From a virus, in IMG/VR virus record IMGVR_UViG_3300043567_000334, positions 1 through 34,251 of that record: a DNA stretch of 34,251 bases. One strand, given 5' to 3'. The translations under genes were made by a program, and so were the position numbers. Numbering within the stretch: position 1 is the stretch's first letter; the number at the start of each line of letters is the position of its first letter. The notes beneath the pieces are model-generated. The model ran no database searches. It was not told the DNA's origin and saw only the letters and a list, made by a program, of their open reading frames with translations. Shown in pieces: positions 1 to 7,431 of this stretch.

Positions 1-2042
1 TTTATAAAACAATGGGAGGAGGTTTTCACGTTTATTTCAGATATACAAAAGACGTTTTAAAAGGGGATGTTTTCTCATATTGGGAAACTAAATCTGTAAT
101 GATTGAAATACGTGGAAACGGTCAATATTGTGCTTGTTATCCAAGTGAGGGATATACTCATTTAACAGGAGTAGAATATTTAAAACTTACTGAAATTGAA
201 ACTGAAAAAGAATGGTTAGCGATTAAAGATTATGCTCATTCATTTAACAGATACAAGGAGATAGTTAGTAGAACAAAGATTTCATCCAACGATAAGAAAT
301 GGGCGGAATCATGGAAAAATGATACACCTGACGGAAAATACAATTTAGAGTTTGAAGAAGAGGCAAAAGATTTATTGTATAGATCAGGATGGCAATTAAG
401 CACGGTAAAACAAGATAATGTTGAATATTGGACAAGACCAAACAAAGACGCAAAAGATGGTTTTAGTGCAACATTTGGACATTTTAAAAGTATGTTTTAT
501 ATTTTCTCTGAAGATGCAACTTGTGAACCATTTAAATCAAGACAAGCATATAGCCCATTTAATATACTTACTGAATTAAAGTACGATGGTGATTGGAAAA
601 GAGCAAAAGACGATTTAAGAAAGCGGTTTAACATGGTCGACAATGAAGAGTTTTGGTCGACAACAGAAAAAGGAAACTACTCACTTAATAACAAGCGATT
701 CAAGGATTTTTTAGAGTCAAACGATTTCTTTAAAAACTCACCTAACGAGGGGAGTACATTTGATTTTATACATAAAGATGGTATATTCTTAAAAATTGTT
801 TACGAAAAAGACATGAAGGATTTTGTTATTGATTGGGTAGAGCGAAATAAATGTGATGAAGGTGTGTTCAATTTGATTACAGGAAACTTAAAGTTTTTTA
901 AACGTGACTATTTATCTTTGTTAAAATCTAAACCTATAAAAACTTTAAAAGATACAAAAGATAATTGTTTTCTTTATTATCAAAACTGCATTGTAAATAT
1001 AACAAAACAAGGCAGGTCAGTTATGAGCTATTCAGAGATTGATTCAGGAGTATGGAGAGACCAAGTAATTAATAGAGACTACTTCCCTATCGACCACCAC
1101 CCATCAGAATACAGACAGTTTATTTGGAAAATATCAGGGCAAAATGTACAAAAATACAAAGCATTTCAAACTGTTATAGGCTACTTATTACATTCTCACA
1201 AAACGAATTCTAACAATAAAGCGATAGTATTTAATGACGAGGTGATTTCAGAGAATCCAAACGGAAGGAGTGGAAAAGGTGTATTTTGGAATGCGTTAAA
1301 ACATTTGCGTAAAGTTCAATCTTTAGATGGTAAAACATTTGATTTTAACAAGTCATTCCCTTATCAGAATGTATCGACAGATTGCCAAGTATTAGTATTT
1401 GATGACGTTAGAAAAAACTTTAATTTTGAGAATCTATTCAGTGTTATTACAGAGGGAATAACAATTGAGTATAAAGGAAAAGACTCTATAAAATTAGATG
1501 TTACAGAATCACCTAAAATTATTATCACAACAAACTACACTATCAACGGAGATTCAGCTTCATTTTTAGCACGTAAATACGAGGTGGAAATGAGTAGCTA
1601 TTTTAATGATAAGTATACACCTTTACATGAGTTTGGTCATCAGTTGTTCAATGATTGGGATCAAGAAGAATGGTCACGTTTTGACAACTACATGATGGAA
1701 TGTGTGCAAATATATTTAGAGAATGGATTGATTGAAATGCCTTTGTTTAATTTAGCTTATAGAAAGTTAGTTAATGAGATTTCAGATGAAATGTTGATTT
1801 TCTTTAATTCAATTGACAAAAACGAATGGTTAAAAGTAAAAACCGTTTATGATAATTTGCTTGACTCATTCCCTGAATTAAGAAAAAGAAACGTATCACA
1901 AAACATAATGACAAGGAACCTAAAGAAATTTTGCGAGTTTTACGATTTTAATTTTGAAAGCTCGTACAGTGGGGGAATTGGAAAAATAAAAATAGAAGTT
2001 ATTGACGAACTAACAAACCCATCAGAAGAATGCCCATTTTAA
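1..2042 (+). CDS. Primase-polymerase/SF3 helicase, 3' part (gene continues from 33963 across the circular join)
   Basis: This is the larger part of a replication protein that primes DNA synthesis and unwinds the phage template. The reading frame is open from base 1 (first full codon at base 3) and joins in frame to the ORF starting at 33963, giving 776 aa. The segment just after the join carries the prim-pol motif T-x-GGG-F-H-V-Y, with H106 in full-length numbering, and an acidic residue in I-E-I-R (E132). The C-terminal half has D5/SF3-type ATPase motifs: Walker A GRSGKG (K522), Walker B VLVFDD (D564/D565) and motif C with a conserved Asn after ITT (N608). Seen: the motifs and frame continuity. 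Known: prim-pol plus SF3 helicase fusions are common in phages and plasmids. The ATG at base 12 is internal, not the true start. The 3' end overlaps the next gene by 13 nt, so the two are probably co-translated. Confidence 0.93.
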   Translation, partial: YKTMGGGFHVYFRYTKDVLKGDVFSYWETKSVMIEIRGNGQYCACYPSEGYTHLTGVEYLKLTEIETEKEWLAIKDYAHSFNRYKEIVSRTKISSNDKKWAESWKNDTPDGKYNLEFEEEAKDLLYRSGWQLSTVKQDNVEYWTRPNKDAKDGFSATFGHFKSMFYIFSEDATCEPFKSRQAYSPFNILTELKYDGDWKRAKDDLRKRFNMVDNEEFWSTTEKGNYSLNNKRFKDFLESNDFFKNSPNEGSTFDFIHKDGIFLKIVYEKDMKDFVIDWVERNKCDEGVFNLITGNLKFFKRDYLSLLKSKPIKTLKDTKDNCFLYYQNCIVNITKQGRSVMSYSEIDSGVWRDQVINRDYFPIDHHPSEYRQFIWKISGQNVQKYKAFQTVIGYLLHSHKTNSNNKAIVFNDEVISENPNGRSGKGVFWNALKHLRKVQSLDGKTFDFNKSFPYQNVSTDCQVLVFDDVRKNFNFENLFSVITEGITIEYKGKDSIKLDVTESPKIIITTNYTINGDSASFLARKYEVEMSSYFNDKYTPLHEFGHQLFNDWDQEEWSRFDNYMMECVQIYLENGLIEMPLFNLAYRKLVNEISDEMLIFFNSIDKNEWLKVKTVYDNLLDSFPELRKRNVSQNIMTRNLKKFCEFYDFNFESSYSGGIGKIKIEVIDELTNPSEECPF

Positions 2043-3235
2043 GAGATTACCAAACTGAGATATCGCACAAAGCGAATATTATACTCAAAGAAAAGCGAAT
2101 AGTTTACTTAATGATGCAAGTTCGTACAGGCAAAACTTTGACTGCTTTAGAAACCGCTAAACTATACGGAGCTAACAACGTTCTATTCTTAACGAAAAAG
2201 AAAGCTATAAGCTCGATTGAAAGTGATTATACTAACTTTGGGTATACGTTTAATCTAACGGTTACAAACGATGAGCAATTAGCTAATATCGAAGGGAACT
2301 TTGATTTAATAATCCATGACGAACACCATAGGTTCGGAGCGTTTCCAAAGCCAAGTAAACGAGTGAAAGAATTTAAACTTAAGTATTCCCGTGTGCCAAT
2401 GATATTTTTAAGCGGTACACCTGCATCTGAAAGTTATTCTCAAATGTACCATCAGTTTTGGATTAGTTCTTATTCACCATTTAAAGACGTTAATTTTTAC
2501 AAGTGGTCGAAAACATTCGTGAATGTGAAGCAGAAAAACATGGGCTATGCAATGATTAACGACTATTCAGATGCAAAAATTGCATTGATTGACGAAGTAA
2601 TACAACCGTATATTATTAAGTTTACTCAAGAACAAAGCGGATTTGAATCAAAAGTAAAAGAACACGTGATCTATTACCCTACATTATGCAGAAACTTAAT
2701 TGAACGTTTAGAGAAAGACTTAATTATTGAGGGCAAAGAAAACGTAATATTAGCAGATTCGGGAGCAAAATTAATGCAGAAAGTTCACCAATTAGAGAAT
2801 GGAACTATTAAGTTTGAGTCGGGCAAATCAATGATTCTTAACACTCGCAAAGCTGAATTTATTAAAGATTACTTTGATGGCAAAAAGTTAGCGATATTTT
2901 ACTATTACGTTGAAGAGTTAGAATTATTAAAGTTAGTTTTCCCTAACTCTACAAGCGATTTAAACGAGTTTAACACATCGAACAAGCACTACATTGGACA
3001 ACAATACAGTTCTGCGTTAGGGGTCAATTTAAGTAATGCTCATTGCTTAGTATTTTACAACTTCGGTTTCTCAGGAACAAATTTCATTCAGTCAATTGAC
3101 AGGCTAACGACTAAAGAGCGAAAAGAAAACGATGTATTTTTTATTTTTGGCAAAGATTCGTTGACCGAAAAGATTTATAAAACAGTTTCACAAAAGAAAA
3201 ACTTTACACTTAAACAATATGTTAAAAATAACTAA
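2030..3235 (+). CDS. SF2 DEAD/DEAH-family helicase
   Basis: A 401-aa superfamily 2 helicase or translocase, acting on DNA during replication or recombination. Visible motifs: an N-terminal Q-like motif (RDYQ), Walker A VRTGKT (about residues 31-36), motif II DEHH (97-100), motif III SGTPA (128-132), and motif VI in QSIDRL near 354-359 with the expected arginine R358. The length fits compact phage SNF2/DEAH helicases without accessory domains. It overlaps the primase-helicase gene at its 5' end by 13 nt and the methyltransferase gene at its 3' end by 17 nt, so it belongs to the replication operon. The exact substrate (fork, branched DNA or RNA) cannot be told from sequence. Confidence 0.9.
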   Translation: MPILRDYQTEISHKANIILKEKRIVYLMMQVRTGKTLTALETAKLYGANNVLFLTKKKAISSIESDYTNFGYTFNLTVTNDEQLANIEGNFDLIIHDEHHRFGAFPKPSKRVKEFKLKYSRVPMIFLSGTPASESYSQMYHQFWISSYSPFKDVNFYKWSKTFVNVKQKNMGYAMINDYSDAKIALIDEVIQPYIIKFTQEQSGFESKVKEHVIYYPTLCRNLIERLEKDLIIEGKENVILADSGAKLMQKVHQLENGTIKFESGKSMILNTRKAEFIKDYFDGKKLAIFYYYVEELELLKLVFPNSTSDLNEFNTSNKHYIGQQYSSALGVNLSNAHCLVFYNFGFSGTNFIQSIDRLTTKERKENDVFFIFGKDSLTEKIYKTVSQKKNFTLKQYVKNN

Positions 3236-3830
3236 CGAAGACAACATGGAGCTTATGGCTCGTTACCCTGATAACTATTTTGATTTAGCAATAGTTGACC
3301 CTCCTTATGGGATTGATATTGCAAAATGGGATAGTATTGATTTAAAACCAAGTGAAGAATATTTTAAAGAATTATTTAGAGTCAGTAAAAAGCAAATTAT
3401 TTGGGGTGGTAATTACTTTAACCTTCCTCACTCTGAAGGTTGGATTTGTTGGGACAAAACATTTAAGTACAACCAAAAATTAGCAGTTGGTCATTTTGAA
3501 TTAGCTTGGTCAAATTTAGATATTAAACATTCATTTATAAGATTTACAAGTTGTGGAAATTTTCAAGGATTTGAAAACCCAAAAGCAAATTATGAGAAGA
3601 AAAAATCATTTCACCCAACTTCAAAACCTATTGAAATTTATAAATTTTGTTTAAAAAATTACGCAAAAGAAAACGATAAAATACTCGACACGCATTTAGG
3701 CTCAGGAAGTATTGCGATAGCTTGTCACGATTACGGATTTGATTTGACAGCTTGTGAATTAGATAAAGAGTATTTCGATAAAGCAATGCAACGTATTAAC
3801 AACCATACAGCACAACAAAAACTATTCTAA
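3219..3830 (+). CDS. Site-specific DNA methyltransferase (beta type, DPPY)
   Basis: A 203-aa amino-methyltransferase that would transfer methyl groups from S-adenosylmethionine to adenine N6 or cytosine N4. The catalytic motif DPPY is at residues 27-30, followed by a short target-recognition stretch, the FHPTSKP segment (131-137), and the SAM-binding motif D-T-H-L-G-S-G-S at 157-164. Motif IV before motif I defines the beta order. No cognate restriction enzyme is obvious. The next gene, a VRR-NUC nuclease, starts inside this stop codon (TAATG), so the two are translationally coupled. Likely roles are protecting phage DNA from host restriction or marking phage DNA. The recognition sequence cannot be predicted here. 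Confidence 0.92.
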   Translation: MLKITNEDNMELMARYPDNYFDLAIVDPPYGIDIAKWDSIDLKPSEEYFKELFRVSKKQIIWGGNYFNLPHSEGWICWDKTFKYNQKLAVGHFELAWSNLDIKHSFIRFTSCGNFQGFENPKANYEKKKSFHPTSKPIEIYKFCLKNYAKENDKILDTHLGSGSIAIACHDYGFDLTACELDKEYFDKAMQRINNHTAQQKLF

Positions 3831-4096
3831 TGAGCGAACAAGAACTACAAAGTAAGTGTATAAAGTATGCTAAAGCTAAAGGTTGGATAGTATTGAAAAT
3901 TATACGTTGCAATATGAGTGGGATGTCTGATTCAATTCTATTCAAAGACGGTCAAACAATATTTGTTGAATTTAAAGCTGAAAAAGGAATCCAATCTGAA
4001 TTGCAGAAATACGTTGAAAAGCAATTGATTGACCAAGGCTTCAAATATTATTTAATAAAAACTTTAGAAAAATTTAAAGAAATAGTTGCAGATTAA
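3830..4096 (+). CDS. VRR-NUC domain nuclease
   Basis: An 88-aa single-domain protein of the PD-(D/E)xK superfamily, VRR-NUC type. The pattern G-M-S-D followed by a hydrophobic strand and V-E-F-K gives candidate metal-binding residues D34, E47 and K49, followed by the Q-x-x-x-x-x-x-L and G-F-x-Y-Y-L-I pattern typical of this family. Family members in phages are structure-specific or junction nucleases used in replication and recombination. The start codon overlaps the methyltransferase stop. The gene is the last of the operon that begins at 33028. Confidence is high for the fold and lower for the biological substrate. Confidence 0.88.
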   Translation: MSEQELQSKCIKYAKAKGWIVLKIIRCNMSGMSDSILFKDGQTIFVEFKAEKGIQSELQKYVEKQLIDQGFKYYLIKTLEKFKEIVAD

Positions 4097-4115
4097 TTAT
4101 TAATGATTATATTTG
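4086..4115 (+). promoter_or_regulatory. Bacteroidota-type promoter (TTG-N19-TATATTTG)
   Basis: TTG at 4086-4088 and TATATTTG at 4108-4115 are separated by exactly 19 nt, matching the Flavobacterium/Bacteroides consensus TTG...TAnnTTTG. The -33 box lies in the end of the VRR-NUC gene. The 25-nt stretch between the -7 box and the ATG at 4141 is 20/25 identical to that of the promoter at 30382-30411. It should start transcription of the ERF/Gp157 early gene run. Confidence 0.8.
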
Positions 4116-4140
4116 TAACATAAATTAAAACACACACACA

Positions 4141-4353
4141 ATGAAAACAAACCTCAGAAAATTAGCATTGATCCTTCGGAAGGTAGACGCTAGCAAGTTC
4201 ATTTACATTAGCACATCAAGACATGATATTGTACTTGGAGCTATGAAACAAGACGTATTGATTGACCATTTAAACATAAATTGGGATTCTGTCGAATACG
4301 ATTTAGAAATGACAATATTTAAGAAAAACAATGTTAAATTAATTGTATCATGA
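4141..4353 (+). CDS. Hypothetical protein, first gene of early operon
   Basis: A 70-aa protein, not recognised. It is the first gene after the promoter at 4086-4115, with a CA-rich, Shine-Dalgarno-free leader, and its stop overlaps the ERF gene start by 4 nt (ATGA). It is basic at the N-terminus, with no signal peptide, transmembrane segment or cysteine motif. A first position in an early operon suggests early host takeover or recombination support, but this is inference only. Confidence 0.75.
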   Translation: MKTNLRKLALILRKVDASKFIYISTSRHDIVLGAMKQDVLIDHLNINWDSVEYDLEMTIFKKNNVKLIVS

Positions 4354-4853
4354 AAAACTTATACAGAGCGTTGGCTAACTTTCAACAAGAAGTGCCAACA
4401 ATACACAAAGGCACAGCAGGTTATGGCTACTCGTATGCAGACCTTACAGCGATTTACAAAGTAATCAATCCATTAATGAAAAAGCATGGATTAGGTTTTA
4501 CGCAACCGATAGTAAACAATCAAATGAAAACAATAGTATTTCATGTTGTAACCGGTGAATCAATTGAAAGCATTGCAGATATTCCAATGAACGTACAACT
4601 CAAAGGGATGAATGATTACCAGGTTATGGGTTCTGCATTTACTTACTTCAGACGATATACTTTGAGTTCTATGTTAGGGCTTGTAACCGATAAAGACATT
4701 GATGCGTCTGGCGAGCAAACAGGCAAACGTAAAGAAACAATAACAGACGAACGTTTGGCTGCTGCACTTGAGAAAATCAAAGATGGGTCTTACACAATGG
4801 AAAAATTAAAAGATAAATTTGAATTAACACCTAAACAATTAGAGCTATGTTAG
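4350..4853 (+). CDS. erf: ERF-family ssDNA annealing recombinase
   Basis: A 167-aa ERF superfamily protein, a single-strand annealing recombinase that promotes homologous recombination and genome circularisation after entry. Diagnostic features are the G-Y-x-Y-A-D-L-x-x-I motif near residues 25-35, I-x-P-L-M-K-K-H-G-L near 39-49, and F-T-Y-F-R-R-Y-T-L-S with L-G-L and D-x-D-A-S-G further on. The length is at the short end of the family. It starts four bases before the upstream stop, and the Gp157-like gene overlaps its end by 7 nt. Partners in the window likely include the ssDNA-binding-like protein at 5929 and the nucleases at 3830 and 33028. Confidence 0.9.
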   Translation: MKNLYRALANFQQEVPTIHKGTAGYGYSYADLTAIYKVINPLMKKHGLGFTQPIVNNQMKTIVFHVVTGESIESIADIPMNVQLKGMNDYQVMGSAFTYFRRYTLSSMLGLVTDKDIDASGEQTGKRKETITDERLAAALEKIKDGSYTMEKLKDKFELTPKQLELC

Positions 4854-5341
4854 AAAAATCACTATACAAGATTAATACTGAATACATGGAGTTATTTGGC
4901 AGGATAGAAATGGCAGAGGGTGTGTTGACTCCTGAGTTGGAAGAAGAGTTAATCATTAATAAATCGGAGTTAGAAGTTAAATCTATTGCTTACGTTGAAG
5001 TTATCAAACAAAGAGAAAGTTTAAACGATAGAATAGACGATGAAATTAAGCGATTACAAGCGGTTAAAAAGCACAATGATACATTGGTATCAAGACTTAA
5101 ATCAAATCTCTTACAAGCTGTTAATATATTTGGAAATTATGAGGCAGGATTCTTAAAATTTAGCACACGTAAATCTAAACAAGTAGTTGTTGATTTCGAT
5201 GTGAATGACTTGCCAAAGCAATATAAAACGGTTAAAGTAACTGAAACAGCAGATAAGGTAGCAATTAAGAAAGCAATCGAAAGCGGACAAGAAGTTTATG
5301 GTTGTCGTTTAGTAGAAAACATTAACTTAGCAATAAAATGA
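4847..5341 (+). CDS. Siphovirus Gp157-like protein
   Basis: A 164-aa protein with the layout of the siphovirus Gp157 family (named after Streptococcus thermophilus phage Sfi11): a long helical, coiled-coil-prone N-terminal two thirds rich in E, K and L (about residues 5-105), then a small beta domain with F-L-K-F-S-T-R-K-S and a late V-x-V-T-E-T-A-D-K segment. In many phages this gene lies next to an annealing protein, as here. The molecular role of the family is not settled; an accessory role in recombination or replication is inferred from position. Confidence 0.82.
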   Translation: MLEKSLYKINTEYMELFGRIEMAEGVLTPELEEELIINKSELEVKSIAYVEVIKQRESLNDRIDDEIKRLQAVKKHNDTLVSRLKSNLLQAVNIFGNYEAGFLKFSTRKSKQVVVDFDVNDLPKQYKTVKVTETADKVAIKKAIESGQEVYGCRLVENINLAIK

Positions 5342-5421
5342 ATGATTTATATTATGAATCCACTATTGAGATTCAGCAATTAGAAGGAGAAGAGTTAGAA
5401 TATTATTTAAAAACAATATGA
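5338..5421 (+). CDS. Possible 27-aa small protein
   Basis: An acidic mini-ORF that starts inside the Gp157-like stop region (ATGA-type overlap) and whose own end overlaps the next ATG in the same way. Overlaps at both ends are the pattern of the surrounding genes and are the only argument that it is translated; it may simply be a coupling relay for ribosomes. Confidence 0.4.
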   Translation: MNDLYYESTIEIQQLEGEELEYYLKTI

Positions 5422-5570
5422 AAAGAAGTATAGTTGACTTTAGCGACATACCTATCGATGAAATAAGGATGCGGTTAAAGTACCAAAAGAAAAAGTATAG
5501 CGTGACAGAGTGCGTCAAAGAGGCGTTTAAAATAGCAAACAATAAAATAAAAGAAGATGAAAGCAAGTGA
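5418..5570 (+). CDS. Hypothetical small basic protein (50 aa)
   Basis: A Lys-rich 50-aa protein, possibly ribbon-helix-helix-like or a short helical DNA-binding protein (an inference from the alternating helix pattern I-P-I-D-E-I-R-M-R-L-K and V-T-E-C-V-K-E-A-F-K-I). It starts at an ATGA overlap with the preceding mini-ORF. Its 3' end contains the first copy of a 25-nt direct repeat that also holds the start codon of the next gene. Confidence 0.6.
   Translation: MKRSIVDFSDIPIDEIRMRLKYQKKKYSVTECVKEAFKIANNKIKEDESK
5538..5562 (+). repeat. 25-nt direct repeat, copy 1
   Basis: An exact 25-nt copy of 5910-5934. It spans the end of one gene and includes the ATG at 5557. The segment contains AAAAGAAG just upstream of ATG, a weak purine-rich initiation context. 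The two copies flank one complete coding sequence. Confidence 0.9.
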
Positions 5571-5922
5571 ATTAAGAATTGGGAATCATATACAATGTTT
5601 AGATGAAATTTTAACTGTAGAATATTTAGATAAATTGCTTGTTAAAGGTAATTATCATAGAGATGCAGTTTGGAATACAAGTGTTCAATTAAAACATTGC
5701 AAACCAATACCACTAACTGAAGAGTGGTTATTGAAGTTTGGGTTTGAATCAGATGGTATAGAATGGTGGAATGGAGTTTTAAGTTTAGGTATATACAAAG
5801 ATGGTTTGTACTATTGCCCAACTGAAGATATACATTATAGACTTGGAAAAGAGTTTAAATATGTTCACCAATTGCAAAATTTACATCACGCATTAACAGA
5901 TGAAGAATTAACAATAAAATAA
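5557..5922 (+). CDS. Bacteroidota phage RIGN/PLTEEWLLKFGF-type conserved protein
   Basis: A 121-aa protein of a widespread Bacteroidota phage and prophage family whose function is not known. The recognisable pieces are E-L-R-I-G-N near residues 5-10, P-I-P-L-T-E-E-W-L-L-K-F-G-F in the middle, and the C-terminal V-H-Q-L-Q-N-L-x-x-A-L-T-x-E-E-L. It looks like a small beta-rich domain followed by helices, without catalytic signatures. The gene is bracketed by exact 25-nt direct repeats covering its own start and the start of the next gene, so it can be viewed as a recombination-removable cassette. Confidence 0.8.
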   Translation: MKASELRIGNHIQCLDEILTVEYLDKLLVKGNYHRDAVWNTSVQLKHCKPIPLTEEWLLKFGFESDGIEWWNGVLSLGIYKDGLYYCPTEDIHYRLGKEFKYVHQLQNLHHALTDEELTIK

Positions 5923-5934
5923 AAGAAGATGAAA
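5910..5934 (+). repeat. 25-nt direct repeat, copy 2
   Basis: The second exact copy of the 5538-5562 repeat. It covers the stop of the 5557 gene and the ATG at 5929. Recombination between the copies would excise one CDS and leave the next gene's start context intact. Confidence 0.9.
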
Positions 5935-6222
5935 AACGAAATGAAATTTAACGGAAAAATTACCAACATTTTAGAAATGATTGAAGTAGGAGCAAACAAA
6001 AAGATTGAGTTTGTAGTAACAGAAATAGAAGTGCAATACCCTCAATCAGTAAAGTTTGGAATCTTTGGGACGGACAAAGTAGATAAGTTTATCCAATACA
6101 ACAAGGTTGACCAAGAAGTTGAGGTGTTGTTTAACTTCAAGACTAACGAGTGGCAAGGGAAGTATTTTACGTCAATAGATGCGTGGAGAGTAAATAAAGT
6201 TGAATCAACAGAACCATTTTAA
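5929..6222 (+). CDS. DUF3127-like OB-fold protein, putative ssDNA-binding protein
   Basis: A 97-aa protein matching the DUF3127 pattern: an N-terminal G-K-I-T-N-I-L strand, F-V-V-T-E-I-E-V-Q-Y-P-Q-S-V-K-F, D-K-V-D-K-F, then a strand with G-K-Y-F-T-S-I-D-A-W-R-V. The strand order fits a small OB fold, and the position among recombination genes suggests a role like SSB in coating ssDNA alongside ERF. Unlike typical SSB there is no acidic C-terminal tip beyond a short S-T-E-P-F, though a terminal aromatic after P resembles SSB tails. The start lies within the second 25-nt repeat. Confidence 0.75.
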   Translation: MKNEMKFNGKITNILEMIEVGANKKIEFVVTEIEVQYPQSVKFGIFGTDKVDKFIQYNKVDQEVEVLFNFKTNEWQGKYFTSIDAWRVNKVESTEPF

Positions 6223-6223
6223 C

Positions 6224-6532
6224 ATGAAAAAGAAAGCAACAAGCCTCAGCGATTTGACTGAGGCTAAACGCCAGCAGGCAATAGAATATTACAAACACAT
6301 AGCACACGCAACAATGCTTTGCCAATCGGCTTTGCATTCATTAGACGATGTATCTGATAATATATTTCACAAGCGCGAAATTAAGCAAACTATAAACGCT
6401 TTTATTACAGGAGTTGAAAGGTTTGCTGTTACCTTTGTAGAAAATAACAACGAGACAATGGCTCAGAGTTACTCGAATATTATCAAGCAGATTGACGATT
6501 TCAAAGAAAATATTAAAGTGCAGATACAATGA
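6224..6532 (+). CDS. Hypothetical helical protein
   Basis: A 102-aa, mostly alpha-helical protein without recognisable motifs. The ATG at 6224 follows the previous stop by one base and is preferred to a TTG at 6200 that would overlap the OB-fold gene. No membrane segment. The stop overlaps the next start (ATGA). Confidence 0.65.
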   Translation: MKKKATSLSDLTEAKRQQAIEYYKHIAHATMLCQSALHSLDDVSDNIFHKREIKQTINAFITGVERFAVTFVENNNETMAQSYSNIIKQIDDFKENIKVQIQ

Positions 6533-6684
6533 TTTCAAGAAACAACAAGAACAGGAATCGTTGGATGATAGCAATGCAGTTTGATGTCGACCGTTGGAAG
6601 TTTAGAGAGAACAGAAAAGGATTAATAAACGTAGGCAGAATGATAAGAAAAGCCTTTTATAACAAATACGATGACAACAATTAA
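6529..6684 (+). CDS. Hypothetical small basic protein (51 aa)
   Basis: An Arg/Asn/Lys-rich 51-aa protein (R-N-N-K-N-R-N-R-W near the start) coupled to the upstream gene by an ATGA overlap and overlapping the next gene by 14 nt. The basic character suggests nucleic-acid binding; no family recognised. Confidence 0.55.
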   Translation: MISRNNKNRNRWMIAMQFDVDRWKFRENRKGLINVGRMIRKAFYNKYDDNN

Positions 6685-6850
6685 AGAACAAATAGAAGAA
6701 CTAAAATCATTCTTAACAGGTGATTTGTTTGAAGATGGTGATATTTTACAAAAGATTTATGAGTTGAAAAAACAACTTAATCCCGAAATAGAAACTAATC
6801 CTGAAGCGGATGACGACGATTTAGAGGAATGCTTGTACTGCGGAAGTTAA
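6671..6850 (+). CDS. Hypothetical acidic small protein with C-terminal CxxC
   Basis: A 59-aa helical protein with an acidic stretch (A-D-D-D-D-L-E-E) and a C-terminal C-L-Y-C that could hold half of a metal site. It directly abuts the next gene, which begins with its own C-x-x-C motif, so the two could form a shared zinc site or derive from one split zinc protein; this is speculation from adjacency. Confidence 0.55.
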   Translation: MTTIKEQIEELKSFLTGDLFEDGDILQKIYELKKQLNPEIETNPEADDDDLEECLYCGS

Positions 6851-7072
6851 ATGAAAAAGTGTTTTAGATGCAAGCGAAATCTACCCTTGTTTTTGTTTTT
6901 AAAAGACGATTCAAAATACCAAGTCAAAGCCGAAAAAGGTAAAACAAAAGTATGCAGATTGTGCAATATAAAGCGAAGTTTAAAAACAAATAGTATCTTT
7001 GCAAGGGTAGATGGGAAGTTTATAACAATAGAAAAAAGTAAGATTCAAATAATAAAACACTTTTTAAAATGA
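6851..7072 (+). CDS. Small zinc-ribbon protein
   Basis: A 73-aa protein with C-F-R-C near residues 4-7 and C-R-L-C near 35-38, a four-cysteine zinc ribbon as found in many Bacteroidota phage small proteins. The remainder is basic. Probably nucleic-acid or protein binding. It starts on the base after the preceding stop. A TATCTTTG at 6994-7001 inside the gene resembles a -7 box but lacks a -33 TTG at the right distance. Confidence 0.65.
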   Translation: MKKCFRCKRNLPLFLFLKDDSKYQVKAEKGKTKVCRLCNIKRSLKTNSIFARVDGKFITIEKSKIQIIKHFLK

Positions 7073-7431
7073 AGATAAAAGTTAGTACAAGGGTAGTATT
7101 CATCTTCAATGATCATGTTGTTAAAGTACCCATCAGTTTACGTGGCTACTTACAATGTTTACAAGAACGCGACCTTTGGGATAAGTACAAGCACTTAGGT
7201 TTATTAGGTGAACTTTACAGTTACAACCGTGGAATAATCAGAATGAAACGATACGACCCTATTAAGGCAGTTGACCACTACGACATAGCAAATGTAAAAG
7301 AATTAATTAAAGAGCTTGATATTGATATGTGCGACCTTTATAACAAAGCTAATTGGGGAGAATTGAATGGTAAACGATACCTAATTGATTACGGTATTAA
7401 CGAAGAGATATCAAAAATGTATAATTTATGA
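7069..7431 (+). CDS. Hypothetical protein with kinase-like C-lobe signature
   Basis: A 120-aa protein. Near the C-terminus, Y-L-I-D-Y-G-I resembles the D-Y-G/DFG metal-binding strand of protein-kinase-like folds, and the N-terminus has F-N-D-H-V-V-K-V-P, similar to a strand with the ATP-site lysine. The length is too short for a full kinase, so it would be a minimal or degenerate pseudokinase; this assignment is tentative. It overlaps its neighbours by 4 nt on both sides. Confidence 0.6.
   Translation: MKIKVSTRVVFIFNDHVVKVPISLRGYLQCLQERDLWDKYKHLGLLGELYSYNRGIIRMKRYDPIKAVDHYDIANVKELIKELDIDMCDLYNKANWGELNGKRYLIDYGINEEISKMYNL

Noticed and set aside
236-445. Minus-strand ORFs throughout the window (for example here, 9724-10053, 22524-22913)
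   Set aside because: All lie opposite convincing + strand genes, lack conserved motifs and have no promoters; they are shadows.
6994-7001. TATCTTTG inside the zinc-ribbon gene as an internal promoter
   Set aside because: The -7 box matches but no TTG lies at the right distance; the genes around it are translationally coupled.
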